In this document: piece by piece, positions 1 through 8,765 of the stretch
Position numbering within the stretch: the first letter of the stretch is position 1
How the letters are laid out: every line of letters starts with the position of its first letter
DNA from: Psychrobacter urativorans
GTDB lineage: Bacteria > Pseudomonadota > Gammaproteobacteria > Pseudomonadales > Moraxellaceae
Reading direction: 5' to 3'
NCBI RefSeq assembly: GCF_904846695.1
Contig: NZ_CAJHBR010000008.1
Span: 1-64,000, forward strand
DNA length: 64,000 bases
The notes under the pieces: generated by a model
Databases searched by the model: none
What the model saw: only the letters and a program-made list of their open reading frames with translations
Told to the model about the DNA's origin: nothing
Program-made: the position numbers and the translations under genes

Positions 1-77
1 TTATGGATTGCCAGCATAGGCTTTATCTACACTACAGGTTTTAAGCCTAAGGTTGGGCACAACTCTATGCTGACAGG

Positions 78-105
78 GTCACTATTAGTGTACGCTACTA
101 GTGAC
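78..105 (+). terminator. Hairpin, possible terminator of an upstream gene
   Basis: An 11-bp stem (78-88 with 95-105, one mismatch) has a 6-nt loop and is followed by TGTTTTAT. It could end transcription of a gene lying before the window. The T-tract is weak. A second inverted pair (TAGGCTT at 17-23 with AAGCCTA at 43-49) lies just upstream. Confidence 0.35.
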
Positions 106-139
106 TGTTTTATCATACAAGGTTGGGTCAGTGCGATGC

Positions 140-208
140 GTAGGCTGGGTTTTTAACCCAGCTTTAAGACTTTGCAAAATTACAACGCTTGGTTAAAAAC
201 CCAGCCTA
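140..208. repeat. Palindromic intergenic repeat, copy 1
   Basis: Two 22-bp arms (141-162 and 187-208) are inverted copies with one mismatch. Each arm is itself nearly palindromic (GCTGGGTT, short spacer, AACCCAGC), and a 24-bp AT-rich core separates them. The same layout and core occur at 58297-58366. This resembles a REP/BIME-type element or small MITE. It carries no coding capacity, so any movement would depend on a protein encoded elsewhere. Confidence 0.75.
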
Positions 209-236
209 TAATGAGTGATAGTTATCATTATAAACA

Positions 237-866
237 TCAAAAAATAACATTATGTCTAAACAATAAGATTACCGTCGCAGAGCAAATTAGTAAACCAAGA
301 AATATATAAAACAAAACATTATCACGAGCCAGCTTCTTTTTAATAGCAGAATACCCTAGAGTATCAAAGGTAATATAGCCCTGATTTATGTCAGAGTAAT
401 CGATTTTTTTTACAGTTTCGATGAAATGTTCAATAAACCAAGAGGGCCAATGCTGTGGTTTGAATGGTGAGATATCACTTACCTTAGTATGGTTTGAAAA
501 CTTTTCCCAATTATCATTACCTAAATTGAGACTGTGCATACGCCAATCTGTAAAACTATAACCACCCACCTTTTTAGCAAAAACAACAGTCACATCTTTG
601 TGGTTTTCGTCTTTAAAGATTCTCTGCATAAGCGAAGACACAATATCCTTTGTACCCTCTAAACATTGCAAAAAGCTTTGGTCGTTATTGCACAAAAATC
701 CTGCGATATTATTATCTTTATTAAAAGATTCTGAGTGACTCTGTATATGCTTAAATACAGAGTCACTAGTAGTGTTTAATCCACTAATATATATTAATCT
801 TATCAGAGAGTCTGAAAGGACATCTTTCATAGACTCATCTAGCATGTCGTAACTGGCTATGCTCAT
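237..866 (-). CDS. BLUF-domain blue-light sensor with C-terminal membrane segment
   Basis: Residues about 20-115 form a BLUF (FAD-binding blue-light sensor) domain. Tyr26, Asn49 and Gln67 occupy the flavin-switch positions, in the contexts LIYIS, FNKDNN and FLQCLEG. Trp108 and Met110 lie in FTDWRM. After a linker, residues about 183-205 form one hydrophobic helix, so the protein is probably membrane-anchored. Many short BLUF proteins are soluble. No EAL or GGDEF effector is fused. It stands alone, divergent from hsdR. The ATG at 866 has no clear ribosome-binding site; Met8 or Met13 are possible alternatives. The signalling partner is unknown. Confidence 0.88.
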   Translation of the reverse strand: MSIASYDMLDESMKDVLSDSLIRLIYISGLNTTSDSVFKHIQSHSESFNKDNNIAGFLCNNDQSFLQCLEGTKDIVSSLMQRIFKDENHKDVTVVFAKKVGGYSFTDWRMHSLNLGNDNWEKFSNHTKVSDISPFKPQHWPSWFIEHFIETVKKIDYSDINQGYITFDTLGYSAIKKKLARDNVLFYIFLGLLICSATVILLFRHNVIF

Positions 867-1342
867 ATATGTACAGTCATCCCAAGTATTATGCGGTGTT
901 TTTTACGGCTATCAATCTTACTATTTTAAAGTTTTTATTCAAGCTTACCGTATGAAAAACATTAGTAAACGTCCATATTGCCATATATATTCGCTTTAAA
1001 TGAGAGTCACAGTTTCCAACGAGTAGAACAGGTTTGTAATCCAGCTTATGTTACTTAAAAAGCTCTCTATAGCATTTAAATAGGTCAGATAATTAACGGA
1101 AGTAATAGAGGTGATTTACTGTGCTCATTTGTGCAAATATCTGCAAATAGTCGTATTACCCTAGACCAAGTAATCAACCAATATATAGCTAATACAACCG
1201 TCACGCTGAGCGCTGTTTAAGTAATCAGCAACGGTGGCGGTTTTGCTTTGCCTTTTTTACAGAGTCTTTCATAGGGTTTTAGGCTACAATCAATAAAAGC
1301 AAACAAGCAACCAAACAAACGCTATGTCTAAAGTGGGCAGAT
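867..1342. other. Divergent intergenic region, BLUF gene / hsdR
   Basis: This 476-bp AT-rich spacer must hold promoters in both directions, but I cannot pick a convincing sigma-70 pair. A 46-codon open stretch on the plus strand (1080-1220) lacks a start codon and a recognisable family. No hsdM or hsdS sequence is present. Confidence 0.5.
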
Positions 1343-4300
1343 ATGACCAATCCAATCTCTAATATTAGCGCCAGTGCAAGCATCAACTTTGCCGAAGAAT
1401 TCAGCTCAAAAATCCCCGCTTTAACCTTGCTCACTACGCTGGGCTATCAGTTTATTCCGCCTAACCAATGCAACGCCATGCGTAGTAATAAGCTGCTAGC
1501 TAATCAGGCGAATGCAAATAAAGCCACCAACCAAGTAGTATTGTTACCTATCATGCGTGCGTTCTTAGGCAAGCAAACTTTCATATTTGAAGGTCAGGCG
1601 CATCCTTTATCAGACAGCGCCATTGATAAAATCATGCATGAGCTAAACCCAGCCATAAATCTAGGCTTGCAGGCAGCAAACGAGGCACTGTATAACGCCA
1701 TGCTCTATGGCGTGACGGTGACTGAGTTTATCGACGGTAAAAAGACTTCGCAAACCATCAGTCTGATAGATTGGGAGCATATCGATAATAATAGCTTTCA
1801 CTTTACCGAAGAGTTTGTAGTACAAAATAGCGAGGGTACAGGCAATGTTATTCCTGATATCGTCTGCTTTGTGAATGGTCTGCCTTTAGTAGTCATTGAA
1901 GCCAAACGCCCTGATTCTAATAGAGAAGGGCAATCGACTAACGCTCAAGCTATCTCCCAGCACATCCGTAATCAAGGTCAAAAACAAATTCCGCATCTAT
2001 TTGCCTATAGCCAGCTATTGCTAGCAGTCAATGGTCATGACGGTCTTTATGGAACCTGTAAAACGCCTGAGAAGTTCTGGGCAAAATGGGTCGAAGAAGA
2101 CATCCAAGAGCCTGAGTTTCATCGTCTAAAAAACCAAAAGCTTAATGATGAGCAGATTAGTAGTTTGTTTGATCATCGTCCTGCCTTTATTAAAAATGAA
2201 TATCAGGCTTTAATTGATGGCGGTGACTTAGTTGTTACCGATCAAGACCGCTTAATCATTAGCTTATTAAAGCCTGAGCGTTTGCTTGAGATGACGCGCA
2301 TGTTTACCTTGTTTGATAAAAAGGCGGGCAAAATTGTTGCCCGTTATCAGCAAGTCTTTGGTATTAAAGCCCTGATCAAACGTATCAGCAGTTTCGATGA
2401 GCACGGAAGCCGTGAGGGCGGAGTTATTTGGCATACCACCGGTAGTGGTAAATCTTTTACCATGGTGTTCTTCTCCAAAGCGCTTATTTGGTTAGAAGCA
2501 TTGGCACAGTGCCGGGTTATTGTGGTCACTGACCGTGTCGATCTTGAGACTCAGCTCAGCCAAACCTTTGCCTCAGGCGGTGTATTAAGTGATCGCGACA
2601 AAACCGATGCCATGGCAACCTCTGGTCGCCGTCTAGCTCAGCAAATCGGGCATGGCAATGAGCGCGTCATCTTCTCTATTATTAATAAGTTTGGCTCAGC
2701 GGTTAAGTATGATGAGTGCTATAACGACAGCCCAAATATCATTGTCATGGTCGATGAGGGTCACCGTAGCCAAAACGGTGAGAACAATATTCGTATGAGC
2801 CAGGCCCTGCCAAACGCCGCCTTCATTGCTTTTACGGGCACGCCACTGCTTAAAGACGATAAGACCGAAAACAAATTCGGTAGCATTATTCACTCCTACA
2901 CTATGCAGCAAGCGGTGAAAGATAAAACCGTCACCCCACTGTTATACGAAGAGCGTATCCCTGAGCTCAATACCAATGATCAAGCCATAGATAGCTGGTT
3001 TGATCGTATCACCCAAAAGCTCACTAGCGATCAAAGGACCGATCTCAAACGTAAATTCTCACAAAAGGGTCAAATCTACCAAACCGAAGGTCGCATTGAG
3101 CTGATCGCTCACGACATCTCTGATCACTTTCAAAACTTTAAACAGCAGCATCTAAAAGGACAATTGGCTTGTGAGTCTAAAGCCTCTGCCATTCGCTATA
3201 AGCTCGCCTTAGACAAGATTGGCAAAGTGTCATCGGCGGTGGCTATATCATCACCTGATACTCGTGAAGGTCATGAAACGGTCGATGCTGAATCAAAAGA
3301 CATCGTCCAAAACTGGTGGCAAGCCAATGTTGCACCTACCTATGGTGGCGATGAAAAAGCTTATACCAAAGCCATTATCGAAGCCTTTAGTCAGGACGAT
3401 GGTCCTGACATTATGATCGTCGTTGATAAGCTATTAACGGGCTTTGATGAGCCGAAGAATACCGTGCTGTATATCGATAAGCCGTTAAAACAGCACAATC
3501 TCATTCAGGCCATTGCACGAGTAAACCGCTTGCATGAGAAGAAGCGCTTTGGCTATCTGATTGATTATCGTGGCATCTTAAAAGAGCTGGATATCACCAT
3601 TGAGAAGTACCAGGATCTTGCCGAGCGTACGCAAGGGGGCTTCGATATTGAGGACCTTAAGGGCATGTATAACAGCATGGACACTGAGTACAAGCAACTA
3701 CCAAAGCTGCATAGTGAGCTGTGGGCTATCTTCTCATCAGTAAAGAACAAACAAGATGGTCAAGCACTAAGACAAGTGCTAGCCCCTAAGATGCAAGATA
3801 TCGATGGCAGAGTAGTCGATACTAGGCTTAAAGAACGTGATGACTTTTATGCCGCCTTAACTGACTTTTCTAATGCTATGAAAATTGCTTTGCAATCAGC
3901 GTCTTTTTTTGCAGACAGCTCATTGGATAGTAAGCGTGATCGCTACAAAGCCGATCTAAAAGCCTTCGTTAATCTGCGCAAACAAGTACGCGCGGACGCT
4001 GATGAAACCATTGATTACGATGAATATGAAGCGGATATTCGCAGCTTGCTCGATAAGCATATAGCGGGGCTTGAAGTGCGTGAGGCAAAAGGTGTTTACT
4101 TAGTCGATGGCCTAGGCAATGCCGGCAAGGTAGAAAAAGACATTCAGCCTGAGGCAATAAGTGACGATGAAGCCCGTAATCAAACCGATAAGATCACTGG
4201 TCGTGTCACTAGAATGATTGAGCAAGATTTGGCTGATGATCCCTATGCGCAAGAATATTTTTCTAAGCTACTTAAGCAAGCGATTGAAGATGCCAAAGCA

Positions 4301-4735
4301 ATGTTCGATGCACCAGTGAAGCAATACATGATGTTTTTCGGTCTTGAGCAACAAGTTGATGAGCGTAAAGTCGCTGATATACCGAATGAGTTTATCGATG
4401 ACTCTGGCAATTTAAACAAACATGCGCAGGCGTATTTTGGTTTGTTTAAACAGCTATTTAACGACGATAGCGATGCTACGTTTGCCGAAAAAGGTGTTGA
4501 TAATGAGCAGCTGGTTGCTTACGCTTTTAAGATTGATGAGGTAGTGAATACCGCAGTAGCTGAGTATTCTATCAATCCGGCGCAGATTGAGAACGCTATC
4601 AGCGTCAAATTACTGCCGATGCTATTTGCTGACTTAGGTATTGATAAAGCGCAACAGCTTATAGAAGCCGTGCTGAAGATTACCCGTCTTGGACTCTCAA
4701 GAGAGACCAAAATCCCCAGAGCAACAAGAGGGTGA
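1343..4735 (+). CDS. hsdR: Type I restriction enzyme, R (HsdR) subunit
   Basis: This is the ATP-driven translocase and nuclease subunit of a type I restriction-modification complex. The N-terminal PD-(D/E)xK nuclease is visible as PDIVCF (about residue 171) followed by VVIEAKRP (about 183-190). The SF2 motor motifs follow: Walker A TTGSGKS (about 366), DEGH (about 469), FTGTPL, and QAIARVNR. The 1130-residue length is normal for HsdR, and the C-terminal helical region appears intact. HsdR needs HsdM and HsdS partners, but neither lies within the window. The next gene begins 6 bp downstream and is probably co-transcribed. The start is the ATG at 1343, with only a weak upstream purine stretch. 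Confidence 0.96.
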   Translation: MTNPISNISASASINFAEEFSSKIPALTLLTTLGYQFIPPNQCNAMRSNKLLANQANANKATNQVVLLPIMRAFLGKQTFIFEGQAHPLSDSAIDKIMHELNPAINLGLQAANEALYNAMLYGVTVTEFIDGKKTSQTISLIDWEHIDNNSFHFTEEFVVQNSEGTGNVIPDIVCFVNGLPLVVIEAKRPDSNREGQSTNAQAISQHIRNQGQKQIPHLFAYSQLLLAVNGHDGLYGTCKTPEKFWAKWVEEDIQEPEFHRLKNQKLNDEQISSLFDHRPAFIKNEYQALIDGGDLVVTDQDRLIISLLKPERLLEMTRMFTLFDKKAGKIVARYQQVFGIKALIKRISSFDEHGSREGGVIWHTTGSGKSFTMVFFSKALIWLEALAQCRVIVVTDRVDLETQLSQTFASGGVLSDRDKTDAMATSGRRLAQQIGHGNERVIFSIINKFGSAVKYDECYNDSPNIIVMVDEGHRSQNGENNIRMSQALPNAAFIAFTGTPLLKDDKTENKFGSIIHSYTMQQAVKDKTVTPLLYEERIPELNTNDQAIDSWFDRITQKLTSDQRTDLKRKFSQKGQIYQTEGRIELIAHDISDHFQNFKQQHLKGQLACESKASAIRYKLALDKIGKVSSAVAISSPDTREGHETVDAESKDIVQNWWQANVAPTYGGDEKAYTKAIIEAFSQDDGPDIMIVVDKLLTGFDEPKNTVLYIDKPLKQHNLIQAIARVNRLHEKKRFGYLIDYRGILKELDITIEKYQDLAERTQGGFDIEDLKGMYNSMDTEYKQLPKLHSELWAIFSSVKNKQDGQALRQVLAPKMQDIDGRVVDTRLKERDDFYAALTDFSNAMKIALQSASFFADSSLDSKRDRYKADLKAFVNLRKQVRADADETIDYDEYEADIRSLLDKHIAGLEVREAKGVYLVDGLGNAGKVEKDIQPEAISDDEARNQTDKITGRVTRMIEQDLADDPYAQEYFSKLLKQAIEDAKAMFDAPVKQYMMFFGLEQQVDERKVADIPNEFIDDSGNLNKHAQAYFGLFKQLFNDDSDATFAEKGVDNEQLVAYAFKIDEVVNTAVAEYSINPAQIENAISVKLLPMLFADLGIDKAQQLIEAVLKITRLGLSRETKIPRATRG

Positions 4736-4741
4736 TGGCTA

Positions 4742-5569
4742 ATGGTTAAAAGCGGCGTAATTTATTATGGTGAAGAAAAAATTCACTATGAAGTCGTGCA
4801 TAAAGCCGTAAAAGAGCAGTATAAAAACGATACGCTTATTACCGGAAAAAGCAAACCGAGTAAACCGAGTAAACCTCGTAAAATCGTTATCAAAGTACAT
4901 CCTGATCAACGTGTGGTTGCTACTGCTCCTATCGATGCTACAGATGCAATAATCTATGATGCGATGATAAAGCGTGCGCGCTGGATATGGCAAAGCCTAC
5001 AAGACTTCGCCAAGCAGCAAGATCATGTGCTACCTAAGCGTTATGTCAGCGGTGAGACCCAGTTTTATCTGGGTCGTCGTTATGTGTTAAAAGTGCTCAT
5101 CAATGTAGAAAATAACGAGGTTATAAATAACCCTGTTAAGCTTAGTCGCGGTAAGCTGAATGTAGAATTTTCGCAAAGCGATGCTGAACTAGAAGCTGAA
5201 GAACGAGCGAACAAGGTAAAAAGCCTTATTGATCAATGGTATCAAGATAAAGCAAAAAATCTCTTCCATGCTAGGCTTAAAGCTATGCTCACCAAAGCTT
5301 CATGGGTTGAAGAGATACCATCATTTAGACTGCTGGCAATGAAGAAACAATGGGGTAGTTGTTCGACAAAAGGCACTCTCATACTCAATCCGCATTTAGT
5401 CAAAGCGCCAAAGGAATGCATCGATTACGTCATTCTGCATGAGCTATGTCATATCGCTGAGCACAATCACAGCGAGCAATTTTGGCGCTTACTAACGCAA
5501 GTGATGCCGAATTGGAAAGAGGTCAAGGCTAGGCTTGATGGGATGGCTGAGCTTTATTTGAATGAGTGA
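4742..5569 (+). CDS. YgjP-like (DUF45) zinc metallopeptidase-domain protein
   Basis: The C-terminal half carries the YgjP/SprT-type signature: KKQWGSCS, then the zinc-binding HELCH at about residues 232-236 and a further ligand region EHNHSEQFW. The family is a gluzincin-like metal hydrolase of poorly defined substrate. Members frequently sit beside type I restriction genes, and here the ORF starts 6 bp after the hsdR stop, implying one transcript. The N-terminal 45 residues contain a lysine-rich KPS tripeptide repeat encoded by a 9-bp tandem repeat. A role linked to restriction is inference from position only. Confidence 0.85.
   Translation: MVKSGVIYYGEEKIHYEVVHKAVKEQYKNDTLITGKSKPSKPSKPRKIVIKVHPDQRVVATAPIDATDAIIYDAMIKRARWIWQSLQDFAKQQDHVLPKRYVSGETQFYLGRRYVLKVLINVENNEVINNPVKLSRGKLNVEFSQSDAELEAEERANKVKSLIDQWYQDKAKNLFHARLKAMLTKASWVEEIPSFRLLAMKKQWGSCSTKGTLILNPHLVKAPKECIDYVILHELCHIAEHNHSEQFWRLLTQVMPNWKEVKARLDGMAELYLNE
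4853..4879 (+). repeat. Three 9-bp tandem repeats inside the YgjP-like gene
   Basis: The unit AAACCGAGT occurs at 4853-4861 and 4862-4870, followed by the variant AAACCTCGT at 4871-4879, encoding a Lys-Pro-Ser/Arg run. Because the unit is a multiple of three, gain or loss of copies would change the tail length without breaking the frame. Confidence 0.7.
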
Positions 5570-5888
5570 AGATAGTTGAGAGTGATTTATTAAGATATAT
5601 AAGTCTGAATTTTAGACAAGAGTCTTAGCTTAAGATGGAGTATATTTTATTTAACTCGACCTATAGATAAATAGATAGTATTGGTTTGCTATATGCGGTC
5701 ATGACTCAAGTTGGTTTTACTACCTTAACCACTCAATGGCGGCACTTTGATTATGGTAATCGGCTTTGGGCCTGTAACGACAAGCAAAAACATGCAATTT
5801 ACAGTGCAGCTCATTGAGATATTGTATCTGCTTAATGCATAATAATTACTAGTTGTGAGAAACTTACATATCAGGTTTAAGGAAGAAC
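5570..5888. other. Intergenic region before the DUF819 gene
   Basis: This 319-bp spacer holds a plus-strand open stretch of 38 codons (5701-5817) with no ribosome-binding site and no recognisable homology. I see no strong terminator after the YgjP-like gene. Confidence 0.4.
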
Positions 5889-7112
5889 ATGATGCAAACA
5901 TTAATACAGGCTGATGATCATTTAGCGTTGTGGACATTCGTTATGGTTGCCGCAACTTCTGCTATTTTCATTGAACAGCGCTATAAGTGGGCTAGTAAAA
6001 TTCCAGGCGCTGTCATCGCACTATTGATTGCGATTGCGGCATCGAACATGAAAATTATTCCAATAGATGCCCCTACATACGACATCGTTTGGGGTTATAT
6101 CGTTCCTTTAGCCATACCTTTACTATTGTTCAAAACAAACATACAGTCTCTGGTTAAAGAAAGTTGGAAGCTTCTACTACTATTTTTAACGTCTTCGATA
6201 GCTACCATGATCGGTACTGTTTTAGCATTTTTGGCTTTACGTCACTATATTCCAGAACTAGATAAAGTTAGTGGTATGATTTCAGCATCCTATAGTGGTG
6301 GTGGGGTAAATTACGCCGCCATGTCGGCTAAATTAGCGCCAAGTGAGAGCATTAATGCCGCTACTATCGTAGCTGACAATATGATGATGGCCTTTTACTT
6401 CTTAATACTTATTGGCTTAGCGGGTATACCTATTATACGCCGCGTATGGGGTTCGCCGCATACGGATGCAATTGAAAAAAATCCAGAAATGCTAAATAGT
6501 CGCACGTTGTCAGAAGCGTTCTGGAAACCTAACCTCATCTCTTTAAAAGATATTGCAATTTGCTTAGCATCATCAATGTTAATCGTATTGATTTCATTCA
6601 AACTATCAGCATTTTTACAGGCGGTGTTGGGTACTAGTGATAATATTGTGCTTGGCCTTATCATCAGTTTGATCACTGATAAATATCTGTTATTAACAAC
6701 TATAACATTCGTAGTAGTTTCTATTTTTAAAAACTCTTTTGAGAATCTTAATGGCAGTCAAGAGCTCGGTACTTACTGTATCTATCTGTTCTTTGTAGTC
6801 ATTGGTATTCCTGCATCGATTAGTTTGATTGTCACTAAAGCCCCGCTATTATTTGTGTTTGTATTTATAATTGCTATGGTTAATTTAGCTATTACTATGG
6901 GTATAGGTAAATTATTTAAGTTTAATGTTGAAGAGGTGGTACTAGCTTGCAATGCTAATATCGGTGGTCCTACCACTGCAGCAGCTTTAGCTATTAGTAA
7001 GGGTTGGACTAATCTAGTAGGCCCGATCCTAGTTATTGGTACTGTAGGTTATGTGATTGGCAATTACGTAGGCACAATTATTTATTTTATAGTCACTCAA
7101 ATTGGTATGTAA
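5889..7112 (+). CDS. DUF819 (YjcL-type) multipass membrane protein
   Basis: This 407-residue protein has about ten hydrophobic segments and matches the DUF819 family. Recognisable stretches are the glycine-rich SYSGGGVNYAA around residue 137 and CNANIGGPTTAA near 355, which form the two inverted halves typical of transporter-like folds. The substrate of the family is not established. AAGGAAG lies a few bases upstream; ATGs at 5889 and 5892 are both possible starts. It is monocistronic, followed by a clear intrinsic terminator. Confidence 0.85.
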   Translation: MMQTLIQADDHLALWTFVMVAATSAIFIEQRYKWASKIPGAVIALLIAIAASNMKIIPIDAPTYDIVWGYIVPLAIPLLLFKTNIQSLVKESWKLLLLFLTSSIATMIGTVLAFLALRHYIPELDKVSGMISASYSGGGVNYAAMSAKLAPSESINAATIVADNMMMAFYFLILIGLAGIPIIRRVWGSPHTDAIEKNPEMLNSRTLSEAFWKPNLISLKDIAICLASSMLIVLISFKLSAFLQAVLGTSDNIVLGLIISLITDKYLLLTTITFVVVSIFKNSFENLNGSQELGTYCIYLFFVVIGIPASISLIVTKAPLLFVFVFIIAMVNLAITMGIGKLFKFNVEEVVLACNANIGGPTTAAALAISKGWTNLVGPILVIGTVGYVIGNYVGTIIYFIVTQIGM

Positions 7113-7133
7113 AAACTATCAATGTATAAGTAT

Positions 7134-7161
7134 AAAACCGATGCTATCAGCGTCGGTTTTT
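7134..7161 (+). terminator. Intrinsic terminator of the DUF819 gene
   Basis: An 8-bp stem (7134-7141 with 7153-7160, AAAACCGA/TCGGTTTT) and an 11-nt loop are followed by T-rich sequence. Confidence 0.8.
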
Positions 7162-7490
7162 GCTTTTTTGCTTGTCAGAAGTCTGTATTAGCTTTTTTAA
7201 ATATATTGAAAACGGTTTGATAAACCTGGCTTTATATTACATTAGCTATAACAGTCGGTTTAAGCTTACCAATCTTGCCACCGTATAGCCTGTGGATGGA
7301 GTGAAGAAGTAGATAAATAAAACAGGTAGGATAAATAGCATTAAACAACAATATTTCAGACAGCAGAATACAATAAGCATAGACTAGAAGTCTTACTAGC
7401 AAAGGTTTTAGACTGTCAAAGGTTTCAAATAATGTTTTTTGGGCAAAGCAGAAGAGTAAAGCAGAGTTTTGGATTAAGCAGAAAAAGATA

Positions 7491-7581
7491 TGGCGGTGAA
7501 GGAGGGATTCGAACCCTCGATACGCTATTAACGCATACACACTTTCCAGGCGTGCGGTTTCAGCCACTCACCCACTTCACC
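7491..7581 (-). tRNA. tRNA-Ser (anticodon GGA)
   Basis: The minus strand folds into a class II tRNA. The acceptor stem pairs 7575-7581 with 7495-7501. The T-arm reads GGTTCGAATCC, a long variable arm is present, and the anticodon GGA is at 7547-7545 in the loop CTGGAAA. CCA is encoded at 7493-7491. The length of 91 nt suits tRNA-Ser. No other RNA gene is adjacent. The 378-bp spacer between the DUF819 gene and this tRNA otherwise holds only the terminator. Confidence 0.96.
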
Positions 7582-7596
7582 GTTTTTAGACGGCTT

Positions 7597-7625
7597 AGTA
7601 TAGCCGATAGCAGCCACAATGTCAC
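7597..7625 (-). promoter_or_regulatory. Sigma-70 promoter of tRNA-Ser
   Basis: On the minus strand the -35 is GTGACA (7625-7620), the spacer is 17 bp, and the -10 is TATACT (7602-7597). It sits 16 bp before the tRNA 5' end. Each hexamer matches the consensus at five of six positions. Confidence 0.75.
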
Positions 7626-7733
7626 GGTTTTGACGACAGTGATTTTGATTAATAGCGCTTATCTTTCTTTATTGGTCAGCGCCTGCTAGGATAGGCCCTA
7701 AGTGTGAACAGCGATAGAGAGATAGAGAGTTAG

Positions 7734-8708
7734 ATGACGACCAACAGTAAGCTAATAACCGTAAACCGTAAAAAAAGCACTGTAACTGAGCTTACAGCAA
7801 CTCTTAAAATCAGCATTATGAGCATAACCATCGTTGCTCTATCAGGGTTATCGGTGGCGCATGCTGATGACTTGGCGCAGTGTAACCAGTCTTTCTACGC
7901 TGGGATTTATCCTGAATTTACTGAAAACAGTAAACTTAGCAAAAATACTCAAGCGTTATGCTTCGATGGTTTTGCGGTGATGTATTCTGGCATCTCACGA
8001 ACACCGTTATGGTCAGCTGAATATCTGACTCGTGAGCGTTTGACGCAAGCGAAGCTGATCGATCGTGATGACAGCTTTCATGAAGAGAGCCGCTTACCAA
8101 ATTCTATGCGTGCCAAACTCGCTGACTATTCAGGTTCAGGCTATGACCGAGGTCATCTAGCGCCCAATGGAGATATGGCCAATCGCAGTCAGCAGTATGA
8201 CAGCTTTAGCTTGGCTAATATTGCCCCGCAGTCACCGCGTAATAATCGTTATATTTGGCGTAATATTGAATCGGCTACTCGTTATCTAACCCAACAGTAT
8301 GGCGAGGTTTATAGCATTACTGGGGTGGCGTTCACCGATAAAAAAGCTAAGCAACTTGAACAGCGAGTCTTAGTACCTAGTCATTTTTACAAAGCAGTCT
8401 ATATTCCAGCTATCAACCAAGCGGGGGTTTATTACGCTCCTAATGATGAGTCTGAGCGCATAGAGGTTATTAGTTTAGATGAGCTGACAGCGCAGACAGG
8501 TATTGACGTTATGCCACTGCTAGATCATCAGACCAAGTCAAAAGCCTTGGATTTGCCATTGAAGGCAGGTAATGAAATGGATCCTGCTAATAGCAATAAT
8601 AACAATAACGATAATGGCAACGATGCTAATACTGTTAATAAAGATCCTGAATGGATGGTGTTTGTCATGGTTATTATCGACTGGCTATTAACGCAATTAA
8701 AGGCTTAG
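7734..8708 (+). CDS. Secreted DNA/RNA non-specific endonuclease
   Basis: This belongs to the beta-beta-alpha-metal nuclease family (NUC1/Serratia nuclease type). The catalytic DRGH motif is at about residues 138-141, followed by the conserved metal-Asn region NNRYIW. The N-terminus has a hydrophobic stretch ending LSVAHA|DD, so export is likely. The assigned start leaves a long polar n-region; Met26, at the head of MSITIVALSG, is a plausible alternative. The C-terminal tail is Asn-rich (about 282-300) and ends with a hydrophobic helix. It is monocistronic, with no immunity gene alongside. A nutritional or nucleic-acid-scavenging role is inferred. Confidence 0.9.
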   Translation: MTTNSKLITVNRKKSTVTELTATLKISIMSITIVALSGLSVAHADDLAQCNQSFYAGIYPEFTENSKLSKNTQALCFDGFAVMYSGISRTPLWSAEYLTRERLTQAKLIDRDDSFHEESRLPNSMRAKLADYSGSGYDRGHLAPNGDMANRSQQYDSFSLANIAPQSPRNNRYIWRNIESATRYLTQQYGEVYSITGVAFTDKKAKQLEQRVLVPSHFYKAVYIPAINQAGVYYAPNDESERIEVISLDELTAQTGIDVMPLLDHQTKSKALDLPLKAGNEMDPANSNNNNNDNGNDANTVNKDPEWMVFVMVIIDWLLTQLKA

Positions 8709-8731
8709 TATTCAATAATTGTCTATTAATA

Positions 8732-8759
8732 TTGACACCTGCTAGAATATAGTTAAAAT
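8732..8759 (+). promoter_or_regulatory. Strong sigma-70 promoter for the leader / 87-aa gene
   Basis: A perfect -35 TTGACA (8732-8737), a 16-bp spacer and a -10 TAAAAT (8754-8759) place transcription start near 8766. That is about 226 nt before the next start codon, implying a long 5' leader. Confidence 0.75.
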
Positions 8760-8765
8760 AAAACC

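Noticed and set aside
1080-1220. 46-codon open stretch just before hsdR, possible hsdS/hsdM remnant
   Set aside because: No motif of HsdS or HsdM can be seen, and chance is sufficient to explain it.
5701-5817. 38-codon ORF beginning with ATG before the DUF819 gene
   Set aside because: No Shine-Dalgarno sequence and no family resemblance.
7232-7567. 111-codon minus-strand frame
   Set aside because: It overlaps the tRNA-Ser and reads through its 3' half; no ribosome-binding site and no recognisable family.
7432-7689. 85-codon plus-strand frame (GGEGGIRTLDTLLTH pattern)
   Set aside because: It is the well-known spurious translation across the antisense of a tRNA-Ser gene; the tRNA explains the sequence.
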